Part shown: one piece after another, positions 10,979 through 21,537 of the stretch | Layout: each line of letters starts with the position of its first letter | Position numbering within the stretch: the stretch's first letter is position 1 | From: Oscheius onirici | Taxonomy: Eukaryota; Nematoda; Chromadorea; Rhabditida; Rhabditidae | Length of the DNA stretch: 64,000 bases | Direction: 5' to 3' | Assembly: GCA_932521025.1 (NCBI GenBank) | Contig: OW051471.1 | Coordinates: 2,046,001 to 2,110,000 of the forward strand | Notes under the pieces: generated by a model | Seen by the model: the letters and a program-made list of their open reading frames with translations, nothing else | Databases searched by the model: none | What the model was told of the DNA's origin: nothing | Made by a program: the position numbers and the translations under genes

Positions 10979-11168
10979 TGACCGAATCACATCCGAAGAG
11001 TCGAGGAGTCTTGGAGTGATGATGAGAGCGGTTGTGGTATCCAGGTTTCTCAAGCTACAGGATCCGCAGGACAGGCTAGGCTGGCGAGAGATGCCAGGGT
11101 AGACTACCTGCGTGTACTACCACCCGGGATTGAACTTGCGATCGCTTTGTTCATAGTCTGTCATCCTA
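10979..11168. mobile_element. SINE-like dispersed repeat, family 2, copy 1
   Basis: Starts GACCGAATCACATCCGAAGAG, passes GTCTTGGAGTGATGATGAG and a block GGCGAGAGATGCC, and ends GGGATTGAACTTGCGATCGC. The reverse strand of that end holds GTTCAATCC, a tRNA B-box. Further copies are at 17008-17185 and 50725-50850. Confidence 0.6.
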
Positions 11169-11224
11169 TCTTGGATTCCCAACTCCTTTCCAGTTTTTTT
11201 TACCAACCTCCTTTTTTGTGAAGT

Positions 11225-11720
11225 TAATCATACATGCTGAAATTTGGGACTCAAAACCGTTCCTCAACCGAAATTACGCAACCAATCGAGCTGATATTTC
11301 ACAGGGGTAATTCTTAGGCCAGTAAAATGCTACAGTTAAAAAAACAAAAAGATTTCCTCTCAGCGGATTCGAACCCTGGTCGCTCCAGCGTCAATTTTTG
11401 AAACCCACTGCGCCATCCGGACATTTTCAGTTTCGACATGATCCCAAAGTCGAAAATCATTTTTCAAAAAATCAAAATACTCGTCTCGTTGAGCTGAAGT
11501 TTTCACTAATTAACAACTTTTTTGTAGGATTCAACCCTGAACAGATATGAGCAAAATGATGTTTTGATCGATACTTGGAACGTTCATTGCTCTCAAACGA
11601 TAAGATATACAGCCCTCTTATTTAGCCTATTAATTCGGCCTCAATGAAACCTACATTTTGAATAGAAGAACAGCTGGTTTGCACTTTTCTGGAAGAAGTT
11701 ATGGGCGACACCAAAAGACT
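11225..11720 (-). mobile_element. tRNA-derived SINE-like repeat, family 1, copy A
   Basis: On the minus strand 11346-11428 carries a tRNA-like head with an A-box (TGGCGCAGTGG) and a B-box (GGTTCGAATCC). The adjoining body GACATTTTCAG...CAAAATACTCGTCTCGTTGAGCTGAAG recurs at 40170-40390 and 54280-55110. Bases 11630-11633 (TTAA) are the intact version of a site that holds an insertion in the third copy. Confidence 0.65.
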
Positions 11721-12525
11721 TAGTGCGCAGCCTAATAGTTCTGATTCAGATTTTGTACCAAAATTGTTTCAACTGTTGATGATAGTATCTAGCATTCTGT
11801 GTGAAGTGTTCCATGTGTTGAATAAGCAAAATAATTTTAAAAAAATGCATCGTAAGAACTTACTGCTTCCTTATTGTTAGGCATTCCCTTTCTTATTTTT
11901 TTTCCAAGCTGACCCGCTAGGACTGAAAAAACTAAGTTCAGACTTCTTCAAAACAGGAAAGCTTTCAAGAAATTTCTTTTTCTCGCACCACCGAGCTCAA
12001 AAGTCTTGTAATGTTCCCAATCCCGTGGGTGTGAAACTGTTATTTACGCTCTCTCCTAAACACCGGCTGTGTCGGTCTGTGTTGGAACTGCTTACGCGAG
12101 TTTTCGAATCCCTCCTCCTCCTCTCTCAGATAAACAACTGTCAGATTTCTTCCTCTTTGTTGTTGGTACATGTTTTTTAGGTCAATACTGACAAGTTGCG
12201 AATCTTTGCGAAAAACAAGGAGTGACTTTTTCCTCAATTGCTTTTCAAAAGGTTTGTTGATCATTTTGCATTTCTGTTGTTTCAGTAGTTTGTTGATACT
12301 ACCTTCCTTCAGAAACGATACTAGCTTTCGCTAAAACGCTTCGTTGCTATTTATCACAACAAAACTGTTATGGGAAAACTGTAGACTGCCATATTACAGT
12401 TGAAGTAAGCTAGAGCTGTTCCGCTCTCTGAATTCACCATTCAATATTTTCTGTTATTTTTATCTTCAGCATGTGTACAAATAGACAGGTTTCTTTCGAT
12501 ACTCTTCGCCATTTAGTCTACTCAC
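11720..12525. other. AT-rich intergenic stretch, nothing recognised
   Basis: Short chance ORFs only; no splice-linked coding segments or repeats that I can name. Confidence 0.4.
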
Positions 12526-12803
12526 TTTCTACGATAGATGCAAACGCTTTGTAGATTGCGCAGAACGTTTCCTTCTTCGACTCTGACCATTTCACTTTAC
12601 AGATTTTCGCAAAAGAAAAGTTCTGTTTTCAGTCACAGTGCATGTGAGCATGCGTACCGATCGCAACCTGATGAACATTCCTCTCTTGTAGGAGAATAAG
12701 TGGAAAAGCAAAGATACAGATTTTTTTTCAAGAGATGTATAATACATAATGAAGAAGGAAACGTTCTGTGCAATCTACAGAGCTTTTGCATCTATCGTAG
12801 AAA
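12526..12803. mobile_element. Small inverted-repeat element
   Basis: TTTCTACGATAGATGC...AACGTTTCCTTCTT at 12526-12579 is answered in reverse complement by AAGAAGGAAACGTTC...GCATCTATCGTAGAAA at 12750-12803. The arms are about 54 bp around a 170-bp centre. No clear target duplication and no coding sequence. Confidence 0.6.
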
Positions 12804-12805
12804 AA

Positions 12806-14690
12806 TGGTGGATTAAATGACTAGCACGTCATGGCTCCCTATTAGCAATATTATCCTTCCTGTCATCGCGCCCCTGTATGTAGGCATATAGGGGGAGAAT
12901 TTGGGGCCCTATTGAATAGCAGAAGAGCGCTCTCTCTGTGTGTGCCCTGTGTCTTTCGATCACACTCTCTCCACCACCCCGAATCGAACACATTGTAACG
13001 ATTTATGCAAGGGCACTGTTCTTGCTGTCGCCCTACTCTTGGAAACGGCTCTTTTGTCTTTTCCTTTACATTTTCCGGCCCAAAGTAGTCGCTTTTTTTG
13101 GCTCCAAACCACTAGAAATGACGCAAAAAGCTGAATTTTTTATTGTTTCACCAAAGTGGATAGTTCGACCGGGGGTTTGAACCTCGTTCGTTCATTTTTT
13201 TCGATAAAGTTTCCCAAAAGATTTTGACATTGTGAAAAAGTGTTTCAATTCCCCTACCAATGAATCTTTTCCCGCTGAAGTACTTGATATACCAAGGTAT
13301 TTTGTAGTCATGTCAATTCTTGTCGATTTCACTGCTACAGTAAGATCAACCGGGCTGTTTGTTGTTTGTTTGTTAACTTCGGACTGTTTGTTGGCGGGTT
13401 ATATCTTCGAAAAACTAGTCAAACTCTCATTATTTCGAAATTGAAATTTGCGACAGGTTACCAGCAATTAACTGATTCAATAGAATTTTTTTTGCTTCGT
13501 CCAAACCACTTGAGGCTCACTAATTTGTCACTCTGCTACTTCTTTGTGTTTGAGTCCGAAAAAAACGAAATAAATGAATACGTCACTTCTGAACACGCCG
13601 ACAAACTTGCCTCTATTGAAGCAAAGACAATCTTTTTGGTTTCAGTGAGAGTTCCTATAAATTACAGATTTTGTACGTCTATTCTCCTTCTGTCATGATA
13701 GTGAACTATGATTTTACCCGTCTCCCCCGTAGTCTCTCTCCTCTAGCGTCTTTCCCATAAGACTTGCAGTTTAGGTTGGGGACACGGAAGGGATAGAAAA
13801 CAAGTGCAAAAAGTTTTACTACAGCTCACTACGAACTAAAAACAACGATTTTCAATTCTGGAGATTTTGACTTTTATGCTTCACGTTTGCTAAATAAGAA
13901 AAACTTTTTTTTTGTTGAGGTACTCCTAGCTTCACAGTCAGTGGAAGTCGAAATAGTTTTGCTTGACCTACTTTTGTATGGCTTCTACCTCTGTCCCTGT
14001 CTCTCTTTCCTTTCCATTTTATAACCGTCTTACGAACAGGAAAGGTTTACTTCAAATTTTCTGTTCAATTGGTTATAAAAAAACTCGAACGGACTAAACA
14101 TAAAAGCATCATATTTTGTTTTAATGAGCCCTCTTATACGTTTAATCATCGAAAGTTTCTTTTTCTTTCGCTAGCTAGCTCTTCCAGTTCCAGCCTCTTA
14201 TTCTCTCGCTATTTCCCTCCAGTTCCCTCTAGTTGTTTCCCATAATCACCCCCATAACGTTCTCTCTCTCCCTCTGTTCCAATCAGACAGAGAGGTCGCC
14301 TCACTCTCTCTGTCTGTAACCCTGGCAACCCACCTGCGCCTTATCACCGCTAAGGCACACACAAAAGAATGAGAGAGTGCAAATTGAAAAGCAATCCGGC
14401 TCTCTGAGATTTGATAGGGACGAATTCGTTTGCAATTAAGTAAAGAGGCTGTTTCTAATAAGTCTCCTCCAAGCCGAGCTTTATGAAAGCCTAGGGAGGA
14501 GTCTGGACTTTAGGCCGGTCTTTTAGGTGTTTTGGTTCTTTTACTGGCTCCTTTTTTTGTTGAAATTTCGGCTCCTGAATTGCAATCAGGAACAGTCTTT
14601 GAATATAACCATTACTTGAAGCCTAAATAGAATCCAAGACTTTTCCGTTTCCTCTTTCCTTACTTTCATGACCAGAATAATGTGCAAAAT
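12806..14690. other. Gene-free stretch with pyrimidine-rich island
   Basis: 12806-13720 is AT-rich with no recognisable gene. 13720-14350 contains CT-rich tracts and a GC-richer block ending near 14350 (GTAACCCTGGCAACC, CTTATCACCGCTAAGG). No coding signal is seen; regulatory function is possible but unsupported. Confidence 0.35.
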
Positions 14691-14696
14691 CTTGGT

Positions 14697-14803
14697 TCTA
14701 CGTATTTTCAGTTACGCGAAATTGCGTACGGGTGCAATTTCCTTCCAAATTGAATTTGAATGTTTTTGGTACGAACTTTCGCGTAGCTGAAAGTACGCAG
14801 AAT
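14697..14803. repeat. Short inverted repeat
   Basis: CTACGTATTTTCAGTTACGCGAAATTGCGTACG is partly mirrored by GTACGAACTTTCGCGTAGCTGAAAGTACGCAG. TTACGCGAAATTGCGT also occurs near 24134, so this is a scattered repeat family. Confidence 0.5.
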
Positions 14804-16210
14804 CAAGATTTGGATCTGTACCAGTCGAAAAAGCTGTTTAGGTTTGCCATACGCAAAAAGAAATTTGACTTCTTCTAGATATTTTAACTCATCTTTGGAA
14901 AACTTGACGTGCAAAGCAGTGAATCCAACTCGTTTTCTTTGTTAGGAAATCTTGAAGCATGAAGAATAAGGTGTAGAAAGGCTTGTAATGACGAAATTCT
15001 TAGATTTTTGAAAGATGGATCCATTACCGACCCAACCAAATTTCCTACTATGCGTACCTCTTGTAACATTAGACTTCTGGATCTTCTCTTTACTTGTAAG
15101 TTTCGATCTATCCCTTCTACCACCGCACCATTCCATTGGTCAACGCTCTGAGTATGACAATTACTTGAAACCTGAAAAGTATCCAAGGTTTTCATCCTTT
15201 TTTTCGTGATTGCGAAGTTGTTCCAACAATATTTGAATTGCAGACTACTTATGGCGCTTTATTGTCTCAACTTTCGATCTTTGTACGAAACCTCGTTGTG
15301 TCTCATCGATATCATCTAAAAGTTTTGGTTTTTAAGCACCAGACGTCTACGACGGCCCCCTCCCCCCTGCAAGCACCAGCCGTTTACGACCCCCTTCTCC
15401 CTGCGCCTGCGGCGCTCACGTACGTAACTACGGCTGTCCAAGTTTTTATTACTAAACGCCATTAGCGTAACATTTAGATAGTTTATATTCCCCCCAGACG
15501 CGTTCCCCTCAAAAAAATATCTCGTTCGATAAAAGATTGCCATGACAAAACTTGACATGTTCCGCTAGTTTCGACAACTGCGGACACCACTACAGACGGA
15601 CACCATTGCATTTTAGTAAAGAAAGATGTCTTAAATAAGTCTCATTACTCGAAATACAGAAATATCGGGTTCTAGTATTTTTTTAAAAATTTGTTCGACT
15701 TTTCGCCTGTGGATCGGCGATCTACAAAAATTATTTGAATACAAAGAGTAGCTTTAAACATAATACGGGTCTTGGCATTGTACCCTCAGTTCGGTTTTGT
15801 AGTTTTTGGTGCTCAAAATCTCTAGAGATTTTGATTTTGACGCACAGCTCTGGGTATTGCACTTCATGAACATTATTTGTTTATTAGCATACGTTGAAAC
15901 ACGAGGAGAACCCGGACTTTTATAGACAAAACTTTCTCTTCTTCTTTTTAGAGAGCCAACTGTGTTCGGATAAGAAAGGACACTTTTTGTTCTTCTGACT
16001 CTACTAAGATTCCAAGAAATGAGTGGGTCCTGTAGATTCTCGTACAGGTTTACTAACTTTCAAAATATGCTGGGAGTCGATGAGTGATTGCAATCCCAAC
16101 ATTTTTATGCTTATTGGCAGTAGTTGAAACCTTAGATCTACTTGAAGTTCTGCAATTTCGCGTATAATTTCGAAGTGTAAAAGTTCTCTGACTATAACCG
16201 TTTTTGACAA
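14804..16210. other. AT-rich intergenic stretch, nothing recognised
   Basis: Only short chance frames. A GC-richer block near 15345-15430 has no coding pattern. Confidence 0.35.
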
Positions 16211-16213
16211 GCA

Positions 16214-16238
16214 ATTATTATTATTATTATTATTTATT
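16214..16238. repeat. (TTA)n microsatellite, 3' tail of the retrotransposon fragment
   Basis: An uninterrupted TTA run that, on the minus strand, follows the stop of the retrotransposon ORF by about 20 bases. Simple-repeat 3' tails are typical of RTE-like non-LTR elements. Confidence 0.7.
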
Positions 16239-16256
16239 TCCATATCGTATATTTAT

Positions 16257-16633
16257 CTATGATGATACTATGATGACCCGGTCCCATTCGTCGCTAGATA
16301 CAATCCACCAGCTTCTATCAAAACTTTCCTTGAGATAGTCTCTCCATCGAGCCGGAGGTTGTCCTCTTAGTCTCCTCCTATCGTATGGCGTCCAAGTGGT
16401 AATAGCACGCGTCCATCTTTCCAAATTCATTGTCGTGATTTTTCTTGCCCAACTGAGTTTTCTTCGATCGGCTGTTTTCACCCAGTCTTGTACCTTGGTA
16501 ATATTTCTTACCCTCTTGTTCGTCAATCTATGCATCCTTGTGAAACCAACCATTCTTCTTTCCATCTTCTTCTGTGCAACTTTCAGATGTTCCCTGTCTT
16601 GTTCCGTAAGCGTCCACGCTTCACAACCATATT
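16257..16633 (-). mobile_element. 3' end of a non-LTR retrotransposon reverse-transcriptase ORF
   Basis: The minus frame reads YGCEAWTLTEQDREHLKVAQ, then MERRMVGFTRMHRLTN, RKLSWARKI, RWTRAITTWTP and GQPPARWRDYL, ending in a stop at 16257. This is the familiar C-terminal region found after the polymerase domain of endonuclease-reverse transcriptase elements (YG.E.W.L, ERRMLG, KLRW.GH, W.P..GRPP.RW.D). The polymerase core and endonuclease are missing, and a YGCE block adjoins unrelated DNA at about 16633. The copy is therefore 5' truncated and dead. It matches an RTE-like or similar clade; the clade is not certain. Confidence 0.85.
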
Positions 16634-17007
16634 ATTTTGACAAGCAAAACGAAGACTCTTTTTTAAATTTTTTTAGGCCATGTTTCCTGGTTATGTTCAC
16701 AAATATGGCCATAACAATTGCTTGTACTCTTTCCTTCACTCACTTTCGGAATTTTCTTTCACATGAGATGATTGAAATCAGGAGCCCTTTTTTACTATAG
16801 CTACAACTCGAAACAAACTTTTCATGTATTTCACTTTTTGTCGTATTTTAGAAAGGATAACGCCAGCAATTTCCTCTCAATGCAAGCCACAAAAACCTTC
16901 TGAATATCTACATAGCGAGAAGCAGGAAAAAGAGAGTCCTATAGTTTGCTTTTCTTCGAAATGGCAATCTTTCATAAATGTGATTCTGATATTTTTTGTT
17001 AGTTCTC

Positions 17008-17185
17008 CTGACCGAGATCACATCCGAAGAGGGGTCTTGGAGTGAAGATGAGCTCGTTGTAAGATCAGGGTTGCTCAAGGTTTGGGATCCGCTGGACAGA
17101 GATGCCAGGGTACCTTCGTACTACCTTCGTGCACTACCACTCGGGATTGAACTTGCGATCGCTTTCTTCATAGACTTGTCCACTT
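17008..17185. mobile_element. SINE-like dispersed repeat, family 2, copy 2
   Basis: Same landmarks as the copy at 10979: GACCGAGATCACATCCGAAGAG, GTCTTGGAGTGA, GATCCGCTGGACAGA and GGGATTGAACTTGCGATCGC. Confidence 0.6.
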
Positions 17186-17189
17186 TGCT

Positions 17190-20100
17190 ATCCAGATTAC
17201 TTATTGTAATGCATTGCGCTCAATTACCTTGTCATATCTTCTTCTAGCATACATTTTTTCACTTTCCTTTCTATCTACTGTTAGTCTCAAACGAGTAGAC
17301 TGAATTTTTTTTTTGTATACTTGGTCCACATTAGAAATTTGAGCACAATGCGTTTAGCGTGTCTTATAAGACCAAAGAATATTAGTTTTGTACAGATCCA
17401 GAAAGCTTTGTCCTGACTCTCCAGATCACGATGTACAACTTACCATATCTAGAAAAGTACTGGATCTAGAACTTACTCTACAATTCCTAATCACTTCCTG
17501 TCCTGCGCCTCAACGAGAATGCACTGTATTCTCTTCCTTCCAGTAACAAGTAACTGTACTGGACCAAATATTTTTTTCCCACTTCTCGTCCTTCTGGTTC
17601 TACTGATGTCTTTGGCTCAACTGTTTTCTCTAACTTACAGTAACTGTACTAGAAATTACCTACCTTATCCGAGTCTTGTCTTGTCCCCCAAGTCAACTTT
17701 ACAGCCTCTCTAGAACCACAAACTGTTTCTCTCTCCCTTTCCAATCCTCTCCCAAATCCCTGTGCCGTCCTACTTATTCAGGAGACCAGCGAATAGAGAG
17801 AGGGAGAGAGTAAAACCCTAACGCCGTAAGAGGATTATTCGACCGGTCTGATGTCCTCTCCCCTCTTCTTCATTACGCTCCCTATTGATACCTTGACTAT
17901 ACTTCACGCTAGGCGGAGCTTTGCCCAGGCAACCGATCTCACACAGGTGCTGCTGGCGGAAACAACTCTGCAATTACTCCCCTAGCCCTAGGTGATAATC
18001 CTTGGTAAGCAATCAGTCCCTTTATTGATTGCTCCTTAGAGCTCAGTGCACTTTACATCACTCCCAGGATCTTGGGGGCCTTTGTTACACTCTAGTCGTC
18101 TCACCCTCATTGCTCCGTTTAGGTTTACGAGAGCCCCCTCCTCTCAGTCTCTTAGAGAGTCTATATTTGCTTGGTTGAGGGTCGGGATCAGACTCTACGG
18201 CTCTAATCGAGACCTTCTCTCTCTTTCATTTTTCAGGACCATCCAAGAGCAAGAGCAGTACTGTTTAGTAGGGATTTCTTTTTGGGAATAGGTAAAACAT
18301 CAAAAGTTTCTTCTTTTCTGTTTCCGTGAGCCTGATTACAAAATATGAAAATCTTTTCTAAGTATCTCTTTATTCATTTTCAAAGCCTATATAGGATCAG
18401 GAGTAGTAAGACTGATTCTACATTTCTTATTAGGAACAGTTGAAATATAAACAGTTGTTTATTCTTGGAGGTTTCATGAACCTGAAGTGACAATAAGTAG
18501 CCTTCTCTGTTCACTTTTGAATTACACATTCCATTCAGTAGTAAGTGATGCTTTCTGGGTTTTTTTACCAAATCATTGAAACAGTAACACTAAGAAACTG
18601 TAGATCGTAGAACTATTGTAGTATACCAGTCTTTTTTACTCCTGTTTTACTGCCAACAAGAAATAGAAAGCGTAGTGTTTAGCAAGGAGTCCTTGTTAGG
18701 CATCGTTGGAACATGAAAACTAGTCAACTTTTCTCTAATCGAAAAATTTGTTTTTTGAGAACCGAACTACCAAGGTAATAAAATTGATGGTTCTGGCTCC
18801 TTATACGGCAAAGTTGAAGCATGAGCTTCTTCAACTTTGGCGATGAAATTCGGTTTACTCGAAGAAATTGAGAAGTGTGAAATATTAGGCTTTTTTACAA
18901 GTGGTTCAGGTATAGTAAAACTGAGCAGGTTTATCAGATGAAGTCCTTGAAATTCCTTCTGAACTTTCTAAAAATTGTCTTGTCTACCGAATCCCACAAC
19001 ATAATAAAAACTCGAATCAAAAACAGTCTTTATGCTTCTTTTAAAACATTTTCTCCCTCAAATCCTACATTTTCCGCCGACTGTATTTTACAGTTTCTGA
19101 CCTTTGAAGTAGTGGCATCGTTAGTACAGTGGACCCTCTTTGAGTACTTGTTGACACGCAAAAATTTGCACAAAATGAAAGAACAATGAATCAGTCCTCA
19201 AGTCAGCGAGAGTACTACGTACTACGAGCCAGTTGTTATTGGAAGATCTTGTAACATTTGACAATCCAAATCATTCAAACGCATTTTCTTTTGTATTTTT
19301 TTTGCCATTCTGCCGAACTCCTTATTAGTATTCCGAATCAGCACAGTTCTTCTGACCTTTTCGAAAGGCTGGAAAACTTTCTCCCAGTGCCAAAAGAAAG
19401 ATTCTCAGAAAGACTATTTCTGAGCTTGAGAAACTTTTTTCGTGATCTCGGTGAAGCACATAAATGCGAAATGAAATGTTTTGACCGTAGATAATCGAAA
19501 CTGTTAGCAATGAGTTGATACGAGAAGTCATTGAAAAAAATCGTGGCTAGAAAAACTTATTTCGCTTTACGATATCCCAGCTCTTGTGTATGTATTTCTT
19601 AGGCTTAGGCTCAACGGACCCCCTCTCCACATTAGAAACCTAAGCTTACATACAGGTTACGCTTTCTTTGAAGCATCCAAAAACAATTCCTCTCTATTTC
19701 CCAACCTTCCCTCACTAGACTCTTTTCCCACAGCTAAATTGTCCGGAAAAGGTTAGAACCGACCCTTTTTGAAAAGTGGTTGAAACAAGCGTGAAACAAC
19801 AAGCCAATCTTCTCCGAACCCATTTTATTCATTCTTTCGCCTTTTATTCATCTTCACATGATGCACTGATTGAAATTCCATTTCAAAGCAGTTATTGTGT
19901 CCTCTTTGAAACATCAACAAAATTTTTCCCAAGCCTTCCCCACACTAAACTCTTTTCCGTCCCTTGTGCAATCTCATTCCTTCTCTCGCCACACAAAACG
20001 GCGCCCCAATATATATTTCTTCTCCCCTTCCTCTCCTAAAACCAATCGTCTATGGGACTATTGTTAGCTATCAATTGTGTCTCCCTGTGTGGGCTGCGGC

Positions 20101-20700
20101 CACAGCCCCTTCTCACCGTTTTAGCGTCTCCATTAGTCTCTTATTGCCATTCTGAGAGAATAAGCTGAGAAAATTCAATTTTTTGATCTAAGAAAATAAC
20201 CTGAATTGAGCCAATTTCTAGTCAATTTGTTCTAAAACGATGTTTGTTTCGTGACTACTATAACATCTGCTAGTGCGATAAAAACTCGATAACGCTTTTT
20301 TGTAGTCAATCTAAACGTATTTCAATTTCTAAGTGCTTGACGCTTGAAATAAGGAAAAAAAATCGATAAGTGAATACGCAAAAAGCGTTATGATTTTTTT
20401 TCCATAATAGTCAATAGTTGCAATGTTTGCCGCCGGCTGCGCCTAAACTTAGGAAGCTCGTGAAACACAATTTTACATTTTTCACTAGCGACTGTAATGA
20501 ATTTTAGGCATTGTCTGAGCCGGTTTTTGAGGAAATTTCTCAGTTTTTCTTCCAAAAAAGCTGTCGATCGATAAGGAATACTATTTTTGAGAAAGATCAT
20601 ATGGTTTGAATTACCACTCTTATTTGTTTCACACTGATCACTTGAGTCCCATGAGGTAGGAATAAATGTTTTTTGAGAATTTGACATACGGTCACCTCTT
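17190..20700. other. Gene-free DNA with one GC-richer island
   Basis: 17700-18290 is GC-richer (CAGGCAACCGATCTCAC, CACAGGTGCTGCTGGCGG with an E-box CAGGTG). The rest is AT-rich and sprinkled with TTGAAAC and TACTG words. No coding exon could be linked to the gene starting at 21538, although 5' untranslated exons of it could lie here. Confidence 0.3.
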
Positions 20701-20713
20701 TTGAACATAATAT

Positions 20714-21116
20714 GGTACTTCTATGATACACAGACACAATTTCCAAAGTGTCCATAATTGAAATAAAGTGCTATAATTAGGCAAACTGTTATAAAATTTA
20801 GATACAGTTTTTCAAGCAATTAACTATCTGCCAACTATCTCACACTAACTAACCATCTTATCAGCACTGTATCTTTCGAGAAATATTAAATAGCCATGTC
20901 ACGTTCTGAACCTTTTTTGTTGAGACCGTGATACCATATTTCCATGTTTCTCTAACCTGCCCATTTCGGAAAGAAAAGTTCAAGCAAGCAAAGTTTAAGT
21001 CAACTTAATTCTACATAAATTAACAACTCCGTTGCTCAATTAACGGTTTCAAACAAACTTCTCTAATTGAATTTATGGACACTTTGGAAATTGTGTCTGT
21101 GTATTATAGAAGTACC
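20714..21116. mobile_element. MITE with 8-bp target duplication
   Basis: 403 bp with inverted ends of about 45 bp: GGTACTTCTATGATACACAG at the left, and the reverse complement, differing at a base or two, at the right. Flanked on both sides by CATAATAT (20706-20713 and 21117-21124), a perfect 8-bp duplication as made by hAT- or P-type transposases. No coding capacity. Confidence 0.9.
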
Positions 21117-21537
21117 CATAATATTACCGTTTTCTTCTTGTAAAAAAGTAGTTATCTGGGGGGTAATCGGCACTATTACTCTCGGATCCCGTTAGAACGT
21201 GCCCTCTGGCTCAGCAGTGCAGTTATTGAGGGTGTCGACTGTACCTTATGGTATTTAGATCATCTGAAGACTTTTTTAAACTTTTTTTTTCTGGTTTCCG
21301 TGTGATAAAGAATGTATCATCACATTTATTTGACAATTATTTGCCTAGAATGTTTCCCATCCTTATATGGTCACTCTTCTTATTCAGACCGTTCTACTCA
21401 AGTTTTTAGATGTTCGCTAAATGTTTCACATTCTCTTTTAGTTGCACCCTCATTTTAGAAATCTGCTTTCTTTGTTTCTCTTCGCTTACAACTCAATCAC
21501 TAACAAAGCTCCCATTTCCAGATCTCTCTAGTTTTTG

